In this document: positions 33,513-41,283 of the stretch, piece by piece
Layout of the letters: each line of letters opens with the position of its first letter
How positions within the stretch are numbered: position 1 is the first letter of the stretch
Source of the DNA: Yponomeuta sedellus
Lineage: Eukaryota > Arthropoda > Insecta > Lepidoptera > Yponomeutidae
Assembly (NCBI GenBank): GCA_934045075.1
Contig: OW203736.1
Coordinates: 18,488,805 to 18,552,804 of the forward strand
Direction: 5' to 3'
DNA: 64,000 bases
Made by a program: the position numbers and the translations under genes
The notes under the pieces: model-generated
Seen by the model: the letters and a program-made list of their open reading frames with translations, nothing else
What the model was told of the DNA's origin: nothing
Databases searched by the model: none

Positions 33513-34714
33513 GATATTTTCTTCACTACACTGGTAAGAGGTTTATATTCTATAACACAATCGTTCAATATTAAACAGTACGCAGTTGTTTTGTCTGGTA
33601 TTGCTATCTCGCTCTCAATTTCAACACGAACGTCGACAGGTCCAGTCTTCAGCGTATCGTTCTGACGACAGCAATCAATTACAAATAATGGAGTTTTTTC
33701 TTTGAAGTCGATGTAATTTAACAGGGGTTCCGGAAGACGGCTGTAGTAAGACTGTTGAAATTTAGCATACAACTCGTATAATAAAGCATAATTGTCATTG
33801 CTAAATTTAACGTTTAGGTTTTCATACGGGAAGTAGGTTGAGTTTAAAAACACTTTTATGTCACGCAAGTTACAATGATCGAATCGGGACATATCCTGAA
33901 ATCCATTATTTTTGCGGTCTTTCTGTAATCCAATGATAACGTACCTTGGCTTTTCTATCTGTGATGAAGTTTTGATTGCCCATGTATGCTTCGTTGTTTG
34001 AGGTAAAAGTGGATATTCATAAAGATCCCAGTTTCTAAACGCTACGTTAATAGCTCTGTCTCTTTCTAAATACCTAAGCAAGTTGATTCTCTCTCGGTCA
34101 GACACCTTAACGTGGGGCACCCGCCACATAATTTTATCGATTACGATATCTTCTACAACCTCATTATTATTTAATTTAATTGCATTCATGTTGGTATTGC
34201 TTCGCAAAAGTATAAGTTCGTGCTTGCAATTTATTATAATTTTTTTGTAATCCTCCGCAAACCCAAGGATTCTATTGAGTGGGAGACAGCCTGAAAAACT
34301 TCCTCCCATTGTGTTTTTAATACCGTCAATGCTCCAACCCCATGCATAAGACATTTTTGATTCGCTTTCATTCATTGATAATAAACATTTCATTGTGGTT
34401 GTTATGCCTGCATTCTTAATCTTATCGATTTCAACCCCATTTAATTCGTACCGAATATCTTGAAATAAAAATAGTATTGGGTTATTTATTAATTGAAACT
34501 CGGTCACTTTGGCTTTAGTTTCACTGTTGATTACGCTGATCCTTCCTTCTACGTATAAAGTACTCTCCGACGGTAGAATGTAAAGGTCTTGCTGGTTAAT
34601 TGGAATCCGTATCTCATCGTTCCTATTGTAGCTGCTTACATAAGGCTTGTAGGAATGAATCTGAATACTTTCAATGCTGTTGTCTTGTACAAAAGGTTCT
34701 GCTACATTAAGCAT
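33509..34714 (-). CDS. Polinton major capsid protein (double jelly-roll type)
   Basis: 401 residues, open. Length, position after the minor capsid genes and beta-rich composition fit the Polinton major capsid protein. Recognisable stretches include an N-terminal IQIHSYKPYVSSYNRNDEIRI, the strand-rich STLYVEGRISV, FLFQDIRYELNGVEID and a C-terminal VDVRVEIESEI...YCLILNDCVIEY. No catalytic role is expected; it forms the shell. The ATG follows the small basic ORF by 5 nt, and the stop TGA overlaps the next start. Confidence 0.9.
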   Translation of the reverse strand: MLNVAEPFVQDNSIESIQIHSYKPYVSSYNRNDEIRIPINQQDLYILPSESTLYVEGRISVINSETKAKVTEFQLINNPILFLFQDIRYELNGVEIDKIKNAGITTTMKCLLSMNESESKMSYAWGWSIDGIKNTMGGSFSGCLPLNRILGFAEDYKKIIINCKHELILLRSNTNMNAIKLNNNEVVEDIVIDKIMWRVPHVKVSDRERINLLRYLERDRAINVAFRNWDLYEYPLLPQTTKHTWAIKTSSQIEKPRYVIIGLQKDRKNNGFQDMSRFDHCNLRDIKVFLNSTYFPYENLNVKFSNDNYALLYELYAKFQQSYYSRLPEPLLNYIDFKEKTPLFVIDCCRQNDTLKTGPVDVRVEIESEIAIPDKTTAYCLILNDCVIEYKPLTSVVKKIS

Positions 34715-34719
34715 TTTAG

Positions 34720-34860
34720 TTACTTCGACAAATTTATTAATTTGAGAAATTGTTTATTGGCTTTGGTTAACTTATTTCTTTTTGGTGGTACCTTCGTAAT
34801 ATTTGAAAGCAAACTGCGCTTTCTGCTGGTAGTACACAGGTTTTTATTGAAATCAATCAT
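34720..34860 (-). CDS. Polinton small basic protein (46 aa) between capsid genes
   Basis: ATG at 34860 overlaps the minor capsid stop (ATGA), and its TAA at 34720 is 5 nt before the major capsid ATG. It encodes a basic peptide with RKR and PPKRNK and the end LTKANKQFLKLINLSK. Similar short Lys-rich ORFs ending LTxxNxxFLxSLG occur beside capsid genes in other insect Polintons, as far as I recall. It may be a core or cement peptide. It is short, but the two tight junctions on either side argue that it is real. Confidence 0.65.
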   Translation of the reverse strand: MIDFNKNLCTTSRKRSLLSNITKVPPKRNKLTKANKQFLKLINLSK

Positions 34861-35528
34861 TTTTTCTTCAGATGTAAGCAAAGCTGTACTTCTTCCCTTC
34901 TTAAATTTAGTGGGTTATTATTTAAATCCAAAATTCTAATATTAATTGCACTCACACTGTTTTGGATAACTGGGAAATAGATAACGTTTTTAGGAATTTC
35001 AATTATTCGATAACCCGGCGGCACATTCGGAGAAAACTCATAAATTATATGGCTAGGTTTTCCATTAACAAATGATCCACTTACAATATCACATTCGATT
35101 CGGACTATGGCTGATGGTAAAATGTTGATCGGATAGGAAGATGTGTGTAATATATTAGCTTTTAATAATACTTTTCCAAATCCTAATGTAACTCCTATTG
35201 AGTTCTCCTTATCAAAATGAATGTCTTTGCTACTAAAAATACTGGTGCTTAAAGTATTATTATTGCAAGTTAATTCCAAAACACAATCATGAACATGTTT
35301 CGTTAGGAAGTCAATAATATCTTCAAGTTCATATGAACCCTCTGGTATTATCACAACCCCATCTTTACCGTAATAGAATTTATTATTTCTGTGATCAACA
35401 TTAGGAATTGAATTAAAAGTAGTGAAGTACAACAGGCCACACTCATAATCACCATCAGTTTCCAAAGCCGGTGAATAATTTGTTACAAGAGCAGAGTCTG
35501 TGCCCGTTATAGACATTGTGAAAGACAT
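34857..35528 (-). CDS. Polinton minor capsid (penton-like) protein
   Basis: 223 residues, open. The pattern SFTMSITGTDS at the start, IPEGSYELEDIIDFLTKHV in the middle, then GVTLGFGKVLL and a C-terminal IRILDLNNNPLNLRREEVQLCLHL matches the single jelly-roll penton proteins of Polintons. It would cap the vertices of the particle. It starts 2 nt after the protease stop and ends overlapping the small basic ORF. Confidence 0.82.
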   Translation of the reverse strand: MSFTMSITGTDSALVTNYSPALETDGDYECGLLYFTTFNSIPNVDHRNNKFYYGKDGVVIIPEGSYELEDIIDFLTKHVHDCVLELTCNNNTLSTSIFSSKDIHFDKENSIGVTLGFGKVLLKANILHTSSYPINILPSAIVRIECDIVSGSFVNGKPSHIIYEFSPNVPPGYRIIEIPKNVIYFPVIQNSVSAINIRILDLNNNPLNLRREEVQLCLHLKKK

Positions 35529-35530
35529 AG

Positions 35531-35863
35531 TTAACTGACTCGTTTCCAGAAACCTTTCAAAAATTTAAGACATAAATGTCCACAGTTAAACGTGTTGTAT
35601 GCTTGATATTTAGTATAATTGTAATACAAATCTGCGCCACTTAGGTATTTAACCAATTCTGTAGGAGGTTTTAAATCTCCGAAACTGTTAAAATATTCAC
35701 AATAATTATAAATTTTTACGAAGGCTACCCAATGCGTTCCAGGGTTGTCAGAACTATCTAAATTAATAATCGCACACTCAATTTGTTTAGGTTTTTGAGG
35801 CAAATTATCCCTCATGTATACACCTCTGAAATATGGTATATTACTGTTATTAACATATTTCAT
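35531..35863 (-). CDS. PRO: Polinton adenain-like cysteine protease
   Basis: It processes virion proteins. From ATG 35863 it has 110 residues: IPYFRGVYMRDNLP, the catalytic His in GTHWVAF (H44), YFNSFGD (position 59 is Asn where relatives usually have Asp), Gln87 and the nucleophile in NCGHLCL (C94). The same frame is open further upstream to about 35922 and encodes LPRRALTNEDI before this ATG, a segment that belongs to the family's conserved N-terminus. No ATG lies there; the frame is -1 relative to the PLA2 gene and is entered at a slippery heptamer (35914-35908). The true product may therefore be a frameshift fusion. Confidence 0.88.
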   Translation of the reverse strand: MKYVNNSNIPYFRGVYMRDNLPQKPKQIECAIINLDSSDNPGTHWVAFVKIYNYCEYFNSFGDLKPPTELVKYLSGADLYYNYTKYQAYNTFNCGHLCLKFLKGFWKRVS

Positions 35864-35901
35864 TATATCTTCATTTGTGAGTGCGCGTCGGGGTAGCCTA
35901 T

Positions 35902-36624
35902 TTAGCAGTTTTTTGTATGTAAACAGAGCCCACTACCTTTTTTGTACGGTTTGATGTACAGCCCTTTTCCAATAGCAATTGTCTCCATCATCTTATTATG
36001 ACGTATTGATTCTTTTAGATTTTCTTGAGCAGATTTGGAGTCGTTCACTGCTTTTGCTATTCCAGCTGCACCTCCAGCTAATGCACCTACTGCCGAAAGG
36101 CAAGCAAATATAGGAAGAAGTGGTAGTATCCCCCCAATTTTTGGGATTGGTATTATTCGAGGTAGCTGAACTTTCATATTTTTAGGAAACAATTTTTTTG
36201 CAGCTAAATGTGCATATTTAATTGCAGATTGTTTGTTTTTTAGTTTAGCTTTCTTTAATTGTGTACTTATTTTTCTAATACCTGATTTAAAACCAGCACC
36301 TGTCTTAACCTTAACTTTCATGATTTTGTTTACTAACCACGAAGCAAGTCTTTCCCCTCTACTCACGTCTTTTGCTTTTGATCTAAGTTTTGCCATTTCC
36401 ATCAATTCTTTATCAGCTTGGTGTCGATTGCGCGTATCGGTGTATTTAGTATAGGCAATGTCGTGACGCATACAAGCATCGTCTAACTGATTAATACCTC
36501 GATCACCTCTTAGTAAGCGTTTTTCTAGTTTTGTGCCAGGGCCGCAATAATTATATCCTGGTAAATGTAACTCGAGTGGTAAATTATTTATTAATTTATT
36601 AATAAGTCCTCTTCCAGTCATCAC
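35902..36624 (-). CDS. Polinton PLA2-domain minor virion protein
   Basis: 240 residues. The N-terminus has a phospholipase A2 core like that of parvovirus VP1: calcium loop YNYCGPGT (residues 24-31) and active site LDDACMRHDIAY (H54, D55, Y58). This enzyme could breach endosomal membranes during entry. A basic stretch (95-150) follows, then a hydrophobic Gly/Ala segment (163-190) likely to span or insert in membrane, and a basic end GKGLYIKPYKKGSGL. The stop TAA comes two codons after an A_AAA_AAC heptamer. The frame is intact and catalytic residues are present. Confidence 0.88.
   Translation of the reverse strand: MMTGRGLINKLINNLPLELHLPGYNYCGPGTKLEKRLLRGDRGINQLDDACMRHDIAYTKYTDTRNRHQADKELMEMAKLRSKAKDVSRGERLASWLVNKIMKVKVKTGAGFKSGIRKISTQLKKAKLKNKQSAIKYAHLAAKKLFPKNMKVQLPRIIPIPKIGGILPLLPIFACLSAVGALAGGAAGIAKAVNDSKSAQENLKESIRHNKMMETIAIGKGLYIKPYKKGSGLCLHTKNC
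35908..35914 (-). promoter_or_regulatory. Candidate -1 ribosomal frameshift site
   Basis: On minus the PLA2 frame reads ACA AAA AAC TGC TAA, giving the canonical slippery heptamer A_AAA_AAC in the correct zero-frame phase. A -1 slip enters exactly the protease frame. No strong downstream stem is evident by eye. Confidence 0.6.
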
Positions 36625-36674
36625 TTACGAACGAATGAATAAAATTTTGCATTCATGAGTGTAATATAATAACA

Positions 36675-37616
36675 TTATTTCACGACATCATTTTTACCGA
36701 TCCAACTGTTTTCAGCGTCTTTTAATCCAAGCCATTTGACAAATAACATATTTCCTCTCTTTTTCAATACCTTTTCAATTAAATAAACACCGGGATTACG
36801 TGTTTTATTTAATTCCTGCTCGTAGAAACTACCTTTTATTAATTGATTATGCTGGTCTTTAATACGATATGTAATGGGAGTAGTTTTGTTAACTTTGCTA
36901 ATGGTAAATAACTCGGTCGACCAATTGGGAGTATACCCTTTGTAAAAACACCCTTTGTACTTGCTAATACGAACGCAATCCCCTACTTTACACTTTGGTT
37001 TCACTGAGGATGACTCTGCGTGAGATACAATATTTTCTAAAACTTTGGGTTCATTGACTTTGTTTACCTCCACTGGTCGATACTTTGTTGTACGGTGTTT
37101 CGTACTATTATATGAAATCACAATATCAACTAATGGTTTTCCAATCCATTTGTAATTGCCAACTAAACTAAAATATTTATATAGCTTATTCTTCAATGTC
37201 CTTATAACTCTTTCAACAATAGATGCTTTCTTTGTAGAAAAAGTTGAATAATGGTTAATGTGGTATGATTGCATAAGCCTTTGAAAAGATTTGTTATAAA
37301 ATTCTGTTCCTAAATCGGTCTGTACGTTAGTTGGAACACGATTACTTTTTAAAATTTTTTCAAATGCATTACACACTTCATTCATTGATTTAGTTTTTAA
37401 TGGAACAGTCCAAACATATTTTGAAAAACAATCTATAATGACTAAAATAAAATTAAATCCTCTATTGTGTTTTCGAATATGTTGGATATCAATTAAATCC
37501 GCTTGCAATAAATCATCGATTCCTTTAAGAATAACTTGCCGTCGATTGAAATTTCTTCTAGCAGCTCTATGAATCTCGTTCACCACTTTTTCTTTACTCA
37601 TAATTTCTACTGGCAA
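36675..37616 (-). CDS. INT: Polinton integrase with C-terminal chromodomain
   Basis: 313 residues. Retroviral-type (rve) integrase that inserts the linear element, making the 6-bp duplication. The catalytic triad appears in LLQADLIDI (D40), NVQTDLGTEF (D101) and SIVERVIRTL (E135). An SH3-like linker (VGDCVRISKYKG) follows, and a chromodomain ends the protein (YLIEKVLKKRGNMLFVKWLG), which may steer integration toward marked chromatin. MSKEKVV at 37601 is an alternative start. It overlaps the upstream ORF by 23 nt. Confidence 0.95.
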   Translation of the reverse strand: MPVEIMSKEKVVNEIHRAARRNFNRRQVILKGIDDLLQADLIDIQHIRKHNRGFNFILVIIDCFSKYVWTVPLKTKSMNEVCNAFEKILKSNRVPTNVQTDLGTEFYNKSFQRLMQSYHINHYSTFSTKKASIVERVIRTLKNKLYKYFSLVGNYKWIGKPLVDIVISYNSTKHRTTKYRPVEVNKVNEPKVLENIVSHAESSSVKPKCKVGDCVRISKYKGCFYKGYTPNWSTELFTISKVNKTTPITYRIKDQHNQLIKGSFYEQELNKTRNPGVYLIEKVLKKRGNMLFVKWLGLKDAENSWIGKNDVVK

Positions 37617-37983
37617 TGTCTCTGATTGCTACCAACTGATCTTTGATAATAGAACTAACTTCTACCCTTGTACACTTTTCATCTAACTGTTTCTGAATCA
37701 GTTGTATCTGACTCTTTATACTTTTTAGCTCGACAAGAATATCATGCTCTTTGCAAAATAACTTTAAGTTTTGATCAACATACTCTTTGTTGACAGCCTC
37801 ATCTGGTAGTACAGGAAGTCTCAATCCTACCAGTTTTTCTGATTTCAAGTCACATTCTCCGTTAAGGTTTTGAGTAAGATTTTTATTATTGGTGCTATAA
37901 AATATTTCTGATGGACGAAGTCTTTTATGCACATGGTGGCCAAATTTATCAATATTCATCATTTTTTTAAGAAGGTTGAACAA
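37594..37983 (-). CDS. Polinton conserved protein with fibre-like motif
   Basis: 129 residues. It starts MFNLLKKMMNIDKFGHHVHKRLR, then has LVGLRLPVLPDEAVNKEYVD, a pattern (L..P..xDAVNKxYVD) shared with phage tail-fibre and collar proteins, and ends in a likely coiled coil (KSIKSQIQLIQKQLDE). It may be a trimeric attachment or structural protein; this is inference from the motif alone. Its end overlaps the integrase start. Confidence 0.7.
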   Translation of the reverse strand: MFNLLKKMMNIDKFGHHVHKRLRPSEIFYSTNNKNLTQNLNGECDLKSEKLVGLRLPVLPDEAVNKEYVDQNLKLFCKEHDILVELKSIKSQIQLIQKQLDEKCTRVEVSSIIKDQLVAIRDIASRNYE

Positions 37984-38019
37984 GAACTGATGGAAAATAC
38001 ATTTGAGTTTGTAATTATA

Positions 38020-38988
38020 TTACTTTATTAGACCACATTCACGCAGTTCTTCAATGATAGAAATAATTTCGTTATTAAGCCCTGTATTACCAGCTTCGCG
38101 AGACGCAATAAGTAATTTTAAACGTTCCACCAATTCATTTGGATCATCCCAGTACACATAATCCACATTTTTATTCATTTTTTTCAAGACTGGTAACCCT
38201 TCTCCTTGCGGCAGACTTTCAATACTGCTAGAAGTATTTTTGGTTAGTTTAAAGAGAGGTTTTATTATTTGCAAATACTTCATACCTCTATTACTTTTTA
38301 TTGGCTGTTTAGGACTGAAATCACGACGGTGAGCATTTGTTTCTAACAGTAATTGTTTATAGTTTTTTAAATCATCAGGCTTAACTAAACTTAAATTTGG
38401 TTTTGGTTTCAACAATAATTCAGCTAATCCAGGTGTATTTAAATAACTTTTCCCGCCAACTGAAATCTTATTTTCTGTAACTGACACTCGCAGTGATCCC
38501 AACATAGTTTTTCCTCGCTCCAGCCTTACTCCATAAGGTACATTACTGAATATTTCCGATGACAATGACCAAGAAGAAGAATCTTGGCGAGGACTCTGAA
38601 CAGATTCAAGAGTTTTAAACGATGTGTCACTTGAATCACCCATGTTTAAATCGCCTTCATCAGTTTCACTAAATGCTTTCTGTTCAGGTTTTTGGGAGTC
38701 ACGATCACTATTTTGCATAAAGTTGTAGCTGGTAGATGCACCATCATCGATTTCATTAAGGTCTTTGTTAGTATCAATGTTTGTTTTAGTGTCCCAGTGT
38801 CTATCATCCCAATACTCTTTATTAATCTTTTCATTTTTTGCGGCGATGCTTTTTAGTGGACCTGTTAATGGTTTGAAAACCTTTTCCAATACTAGATCAT
38901 TATCGTGGTCAATATCTTTCAATTGTTTAAACTTTCTTTTTACAGCTTCAGCAGATTCTACAATCTGTGTTTTTAGTATCTTTTCCAT
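38020..38988 (-). CDS. Polinton conserved protein (DUF8207-like)
   Basis: 322 residues from ATG 38988; a longer frame begins at 39105, but the conserved part starts MEKILKTQIVESAEAVKRKF. An acidic Ser-rich middle is followed by a conserved domain: YGVRLERGKTMLGSL, then TPGLAELLL, and the end YVYWDDPNELVERLKLL with NNEIISIIEELRECG. I recall this as the DUF8207 family, widespread in Polintons of insects and cnidarians, with unknown role. The frame is intact. It lies between the ATPase and the fibre-like ORF. Confidence 0.78.
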   Translation of the reverse strand: MEKILKTQIVESAEAVKRKFKQLKDIDHDNDLVLEKVFKPLTGPLKSIAAKNEKINKEYWDDRHWDTKTNIDTNKDLNEIDDGASTSYNFMQNSDRDSQKPEQKAFSETDEGDLNMGDSSDTSFKTLESVQSPRQDSSSWSLSSEIFSNVPYGVRLERGKTMLGSLRVSVTENKISVGGKSYLNTPGLAELLLKPKPNLSLVKPDDLKNYKQLLLETNAHRRDFSPKQPIKSNRGMKYLQIIKPLFKLTKNTSSSIESLPQGEGLPVLKKMNKNVDYVYWDDPNELVERLKLLIASREAGNTGLNNEIISIIEELRECGLIK

Positions 38989-39079
38989 AGCGAGATAAAA
39001 TATGTACTTTCTCTCGCAACGCAAACCGATTAGTAACGACACTTCGATCCGTAACTCATTATAAATAGCACAAATATGC

Positions 39080-39766
39080 TTAGTCAAAGACAACGAATTT
39101 GTCAAAGTTCATTCTGTAACATCCTTTACCTTTTTCACAATCTTTATTAATTACCAAATAATTATAAGGCACACTCCATATTTTTTTGCACATCTCTCGA
39201 AACTGTGTCCAGCTCATATCTGCGTTAACATGTTCGTTATAAATATGTCGTAGATTGATGTCATCCTGTTTAAAAATTATAATCAAATTAGCATTATCCC
39301 TGATCAATTGCTTTGGTATCTTACTGTATGTTTGATTCAAATAGAAAGAATCAATCTTTTTATGTCTACCCATCGCAAAATAATCACGTATGTTATTTTG
39401 TTTTTCACAAGCAACGTCATCAAATATCATTACGGAGTAAGGTTTGGCATTTTGATGACTTATCACTTCTTCGTTGTCACGAAATTTACTGAAATTTATC
39501 TCAGGAACCATGCTTAACACTTTATCTAAAAAAACGTATTTTGGCTGGAAGAGCGTTTTAGAATAAAGGTAAACGTTTCGGTAGCGCAATCCATTTTTGT
39601 GCAATAGAAGACCTATCATTACGTTTGTTTTACCGCAGTTCGAAGGACCACAAATTATGCATCGAATTGTATTTGGTAAAAGATTTCCATGTAGTTTTAT
39701 TTTGTTGTTAGATTCGCTACAAATGTTTTCCAAACGTAATGTTTGCGCTTGTTGTATAAATTTCAT
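39080..39766 (-). CDS. ATP: Polinton genome-packaging ATPase (FtsK/HerA-like)
   Basis: 228 residues. It drives DNA into capsids. Walker A is GPSNCGKT (40-47) and Walker B is SVMIFDDVA (111-119); a conserved GRHKKIDSFYLNQTYSKIP segment with the sensor-like Gln follows. The first gene of the minus-strand cluster; a TATA-like box lies about 80 bp upstream. The frame is intact. Confidence 0.95.
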   Translation of the reverse strand: MKFIQQAQTLRLENICSESNNKIKLHGNLLPNTIRCIICGPSNCGKTNVMIGLLLHKNGLRYRNVYLYSKTLFQPKYVFLDKVLSMVPEINFSKFRDNEEVISHQNAKPYSVMIFDDVACEKQNNIRDYFAMGRHKKIDSFYLNQTYSKIPKQLIRDNANLIIIFKQDDINLRHIYNEHVNADMSWTQFREMCKKIWSVPYNYLVINKDCEKGKGCYRMNFDKFVVFD

Positions 39767-39844
39767 TCTTGAGTAAATAAAATAAAAACGATACTAACAC
39801 CTAGAACTGCAGGCGTGCAATGAAGTGATTGTTGTATTTGACGC

Positions 39845-39851
39845 TTATATA
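39845..39851 (-). promoter_or_regulatory. TATA box upstream of the packaging cluster
   Basis: On minus, TATATAA about 80 bp before the ATPase ATG and inside the 140-bp gap to the terminal repeat. It is well placed to drive the whole minus-strand structural cluster. Confidence 0.5.
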
Positions 39852-39908
39852 AATAATTCCTATGAATGAACTGAAGTAAAAAAGAGTTTCCGTTTTAGTA
39901 AGTTAATC

Positions 39909-40043
39909 AAGTAATGAAATGGTTAGATTGCATATTTCCCACAATAGTATTGGGAACTCTAGGACACTTTGAAGGAGTGACGGCGAACGCAGTGAGCCCC
40001 TCACGACGGAAAAGTGTCCTAGAGTTCCCAATACTATACTACT
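39909..40043 (-). repeat. Polinton right terminal inverted repeat
   Basis: Exact reverse complement of 23576-23710, with the same internal palindrome. Followed by the GTTAGG duplication at 40044-40049, which is also the start of the BEL/Pao LTR. Confidence 0.95.
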
Positions 40044-40296
40044 GTTAGGGTTCTAACCTAACTGGATTTAAAATGAGTGGACTGTATATTCACTGGTAAA
40101 ATATAATATAATGGTCCGAAAATATAATAAATAACATATAAGTGCAACGACCTAACAGTAGGGTAGTCCAAGCGAGAGAGAGCACCGGAGCCGTTGGCGT
40201 TGGTGCGGTGACGTCGGCGGCGCGTGCGGCGGTGCGTGGGGCTTTAACCAATCAGCGCCCAGCAGCCGCGCACCTCAACTATCGGTGTCTCCGACA
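40044..40296 (-). repeat. BEL/Pao 5' LTR (interrupted by the Polinton)
   Basis: The same LTR as 17525-17778 minus its first T, which lies at 23569 on the far side of the Polinton. It ends GTCTCCGACA and is followed by the target duplication CAACC (40297-40301). Confidence 0.92.
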
Positions 40297-40301
40297 CAAC
40301 C

Positions 40302-40742
40302 CAACAATCTTCTAACTCAAAACGGAAGAACTATTCATTGCACGAGACTGATAAACATTTTATTAATTATTTAAAAAAGAAATCTGATAAATTTACTGTA
40401 TCTCAGACTTCCGCGGACTCTGTTATGTCGTTTTTGAATAGTCTTGCACCAGAGTTAAGAGAAATGAATCTCCAACAATTCAAAATATTCAAGAGACGTG
40501 AGCTAAGCCTTATTGATGACATACTGAATCCATCTTCTACTACGCCTGAAAGTGCTGCAACGAGTCAATTTATTACGTTAAGTAACGAAACGTCCCATCA
40601 AACAGTATATTCTCCGATATCGCAGTACACAGAATATGGTAGTCCATATGTGCAACCAGTAGAAACACCTAATCCTCTGGACTTCAGCGGAATTCTACAG
40701 GAACTCCATCAGACTCTATCCCTTAAATGCATATTGATGTAG
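40302..40742 (+). pseudogene. Harbinger MADF/BESS protein, 3' part
   Basis: Continuation of the gene cut at 17519. It holds a Lys-rich run and a BESS-like helix pair (MSFLNSLAPELREMNLQQFK, then FKRRELSLIDDIL) used for protein contacts, then a Ser/Thr/Pro tail ending at 40742. The first codons after the CAACC duplication read TQQSSNSKRKN in the BESS frame. The transposase N-terminal exon expected downstream on minus is not found before the piggyBac. Confidence 0.75.
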
Positions 40743-41283
40743 TACTACATCATATTTATTTTCTGTATTTTTTAAATACTCAATACAATTTTAAGAAACC
40801 CTTATTTTTTCAATCGAGAATCATCGATGTTATAAATTTCCGAACGAAATTTGACCATAGACTTTGTTTTTTTTTTGAATTGTCATCTAATTACGGGTAG
40901 GCGGGAATATCTTATGGCGCCGAAAACACATTCTTTAGAAGTGAAAATTTGGTTGCATAAAATATAAAACATTGAATAAAAAGTGTGTATCATTGCTAAA
41001 AGGGTAAGTAAACATGAAAATAATGATATTTATCCAAAAATTAGGTTTATTGTATGAGAAAACCCAGTTTTATTTGTGATGTAATATTACATCACCATGG
41101 AATATTGGTACCTATGAGCGAGTTCGTTAGGTACTAAAATTTCAAGTATTATTCTAAGAAACTTTTACTATTCTACTATTTTATATTTCTGCTCATATTT
41201 TATGGTTTAGGGGTACGATTCTGCTAAATTTATACATAAAATATGAACAATATCTTAGATTATTTTCACATTCTTGTAGCACG
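40743..41283. other. Unassigned gap before the piggyBac gene
   Basis: AT-rich, no gene. It should contain the piggyBac 5' end; TTAA at 40792 followed by 'gaaaccc' is one candidate terminus, but I could not pair it with a right end. Confidence 0.35.

Larger units (their letters stand above)
23576..40043. mobile_element. Maverick/Polinton, complete 16,468-bp element
   Basis: A virus-like DNA transposon bounded by identical 135-bp terminal inverted repeats starting AGTAGTATAG, with a 6-bp duplication GTTAGG. It encodes the full core set: DNA polymerase B and integrase for replication and insertion, and packaging ATPase, protease, major and minor capsid proteins for particle formation. A PLA2-domain protein and several accessory ORFs are also present. 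Every core frame is open. PolB and two small genes lie on plus in the left half; the structural and integration genes lie on minus in the right half. Polintons and adintoviruses are thought to form virions; whether this copy does is unknown. It sits at the LTR edge of the BEL/Pao element. Confidence 0.96.
17525..40296 (-). mobile_element. BEL/Pao LTR retrotransposon (itself split by a Polinton)
   Basis: An LTR element on minus with a 254-bp LTR at each end (TG...CA termini) and a 5-bp target duplication CAACC at 17520-17524 and 40297-40301. Without the 16.5-kb Polinton it is about 6.3 kb. The order on minus is 5' LTR (40296-40044 plus 23575-23569 after joining), a probable primer site starting TGGTCC three bases in (plus 23566 and below), an untranslated leader, Gag-Pol (22911-17761) and the 3' LTR. 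The two LTRs differ at only one visible base (17644 c versus g at the matching site), so insertion was recent. Confidence 0.93.
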
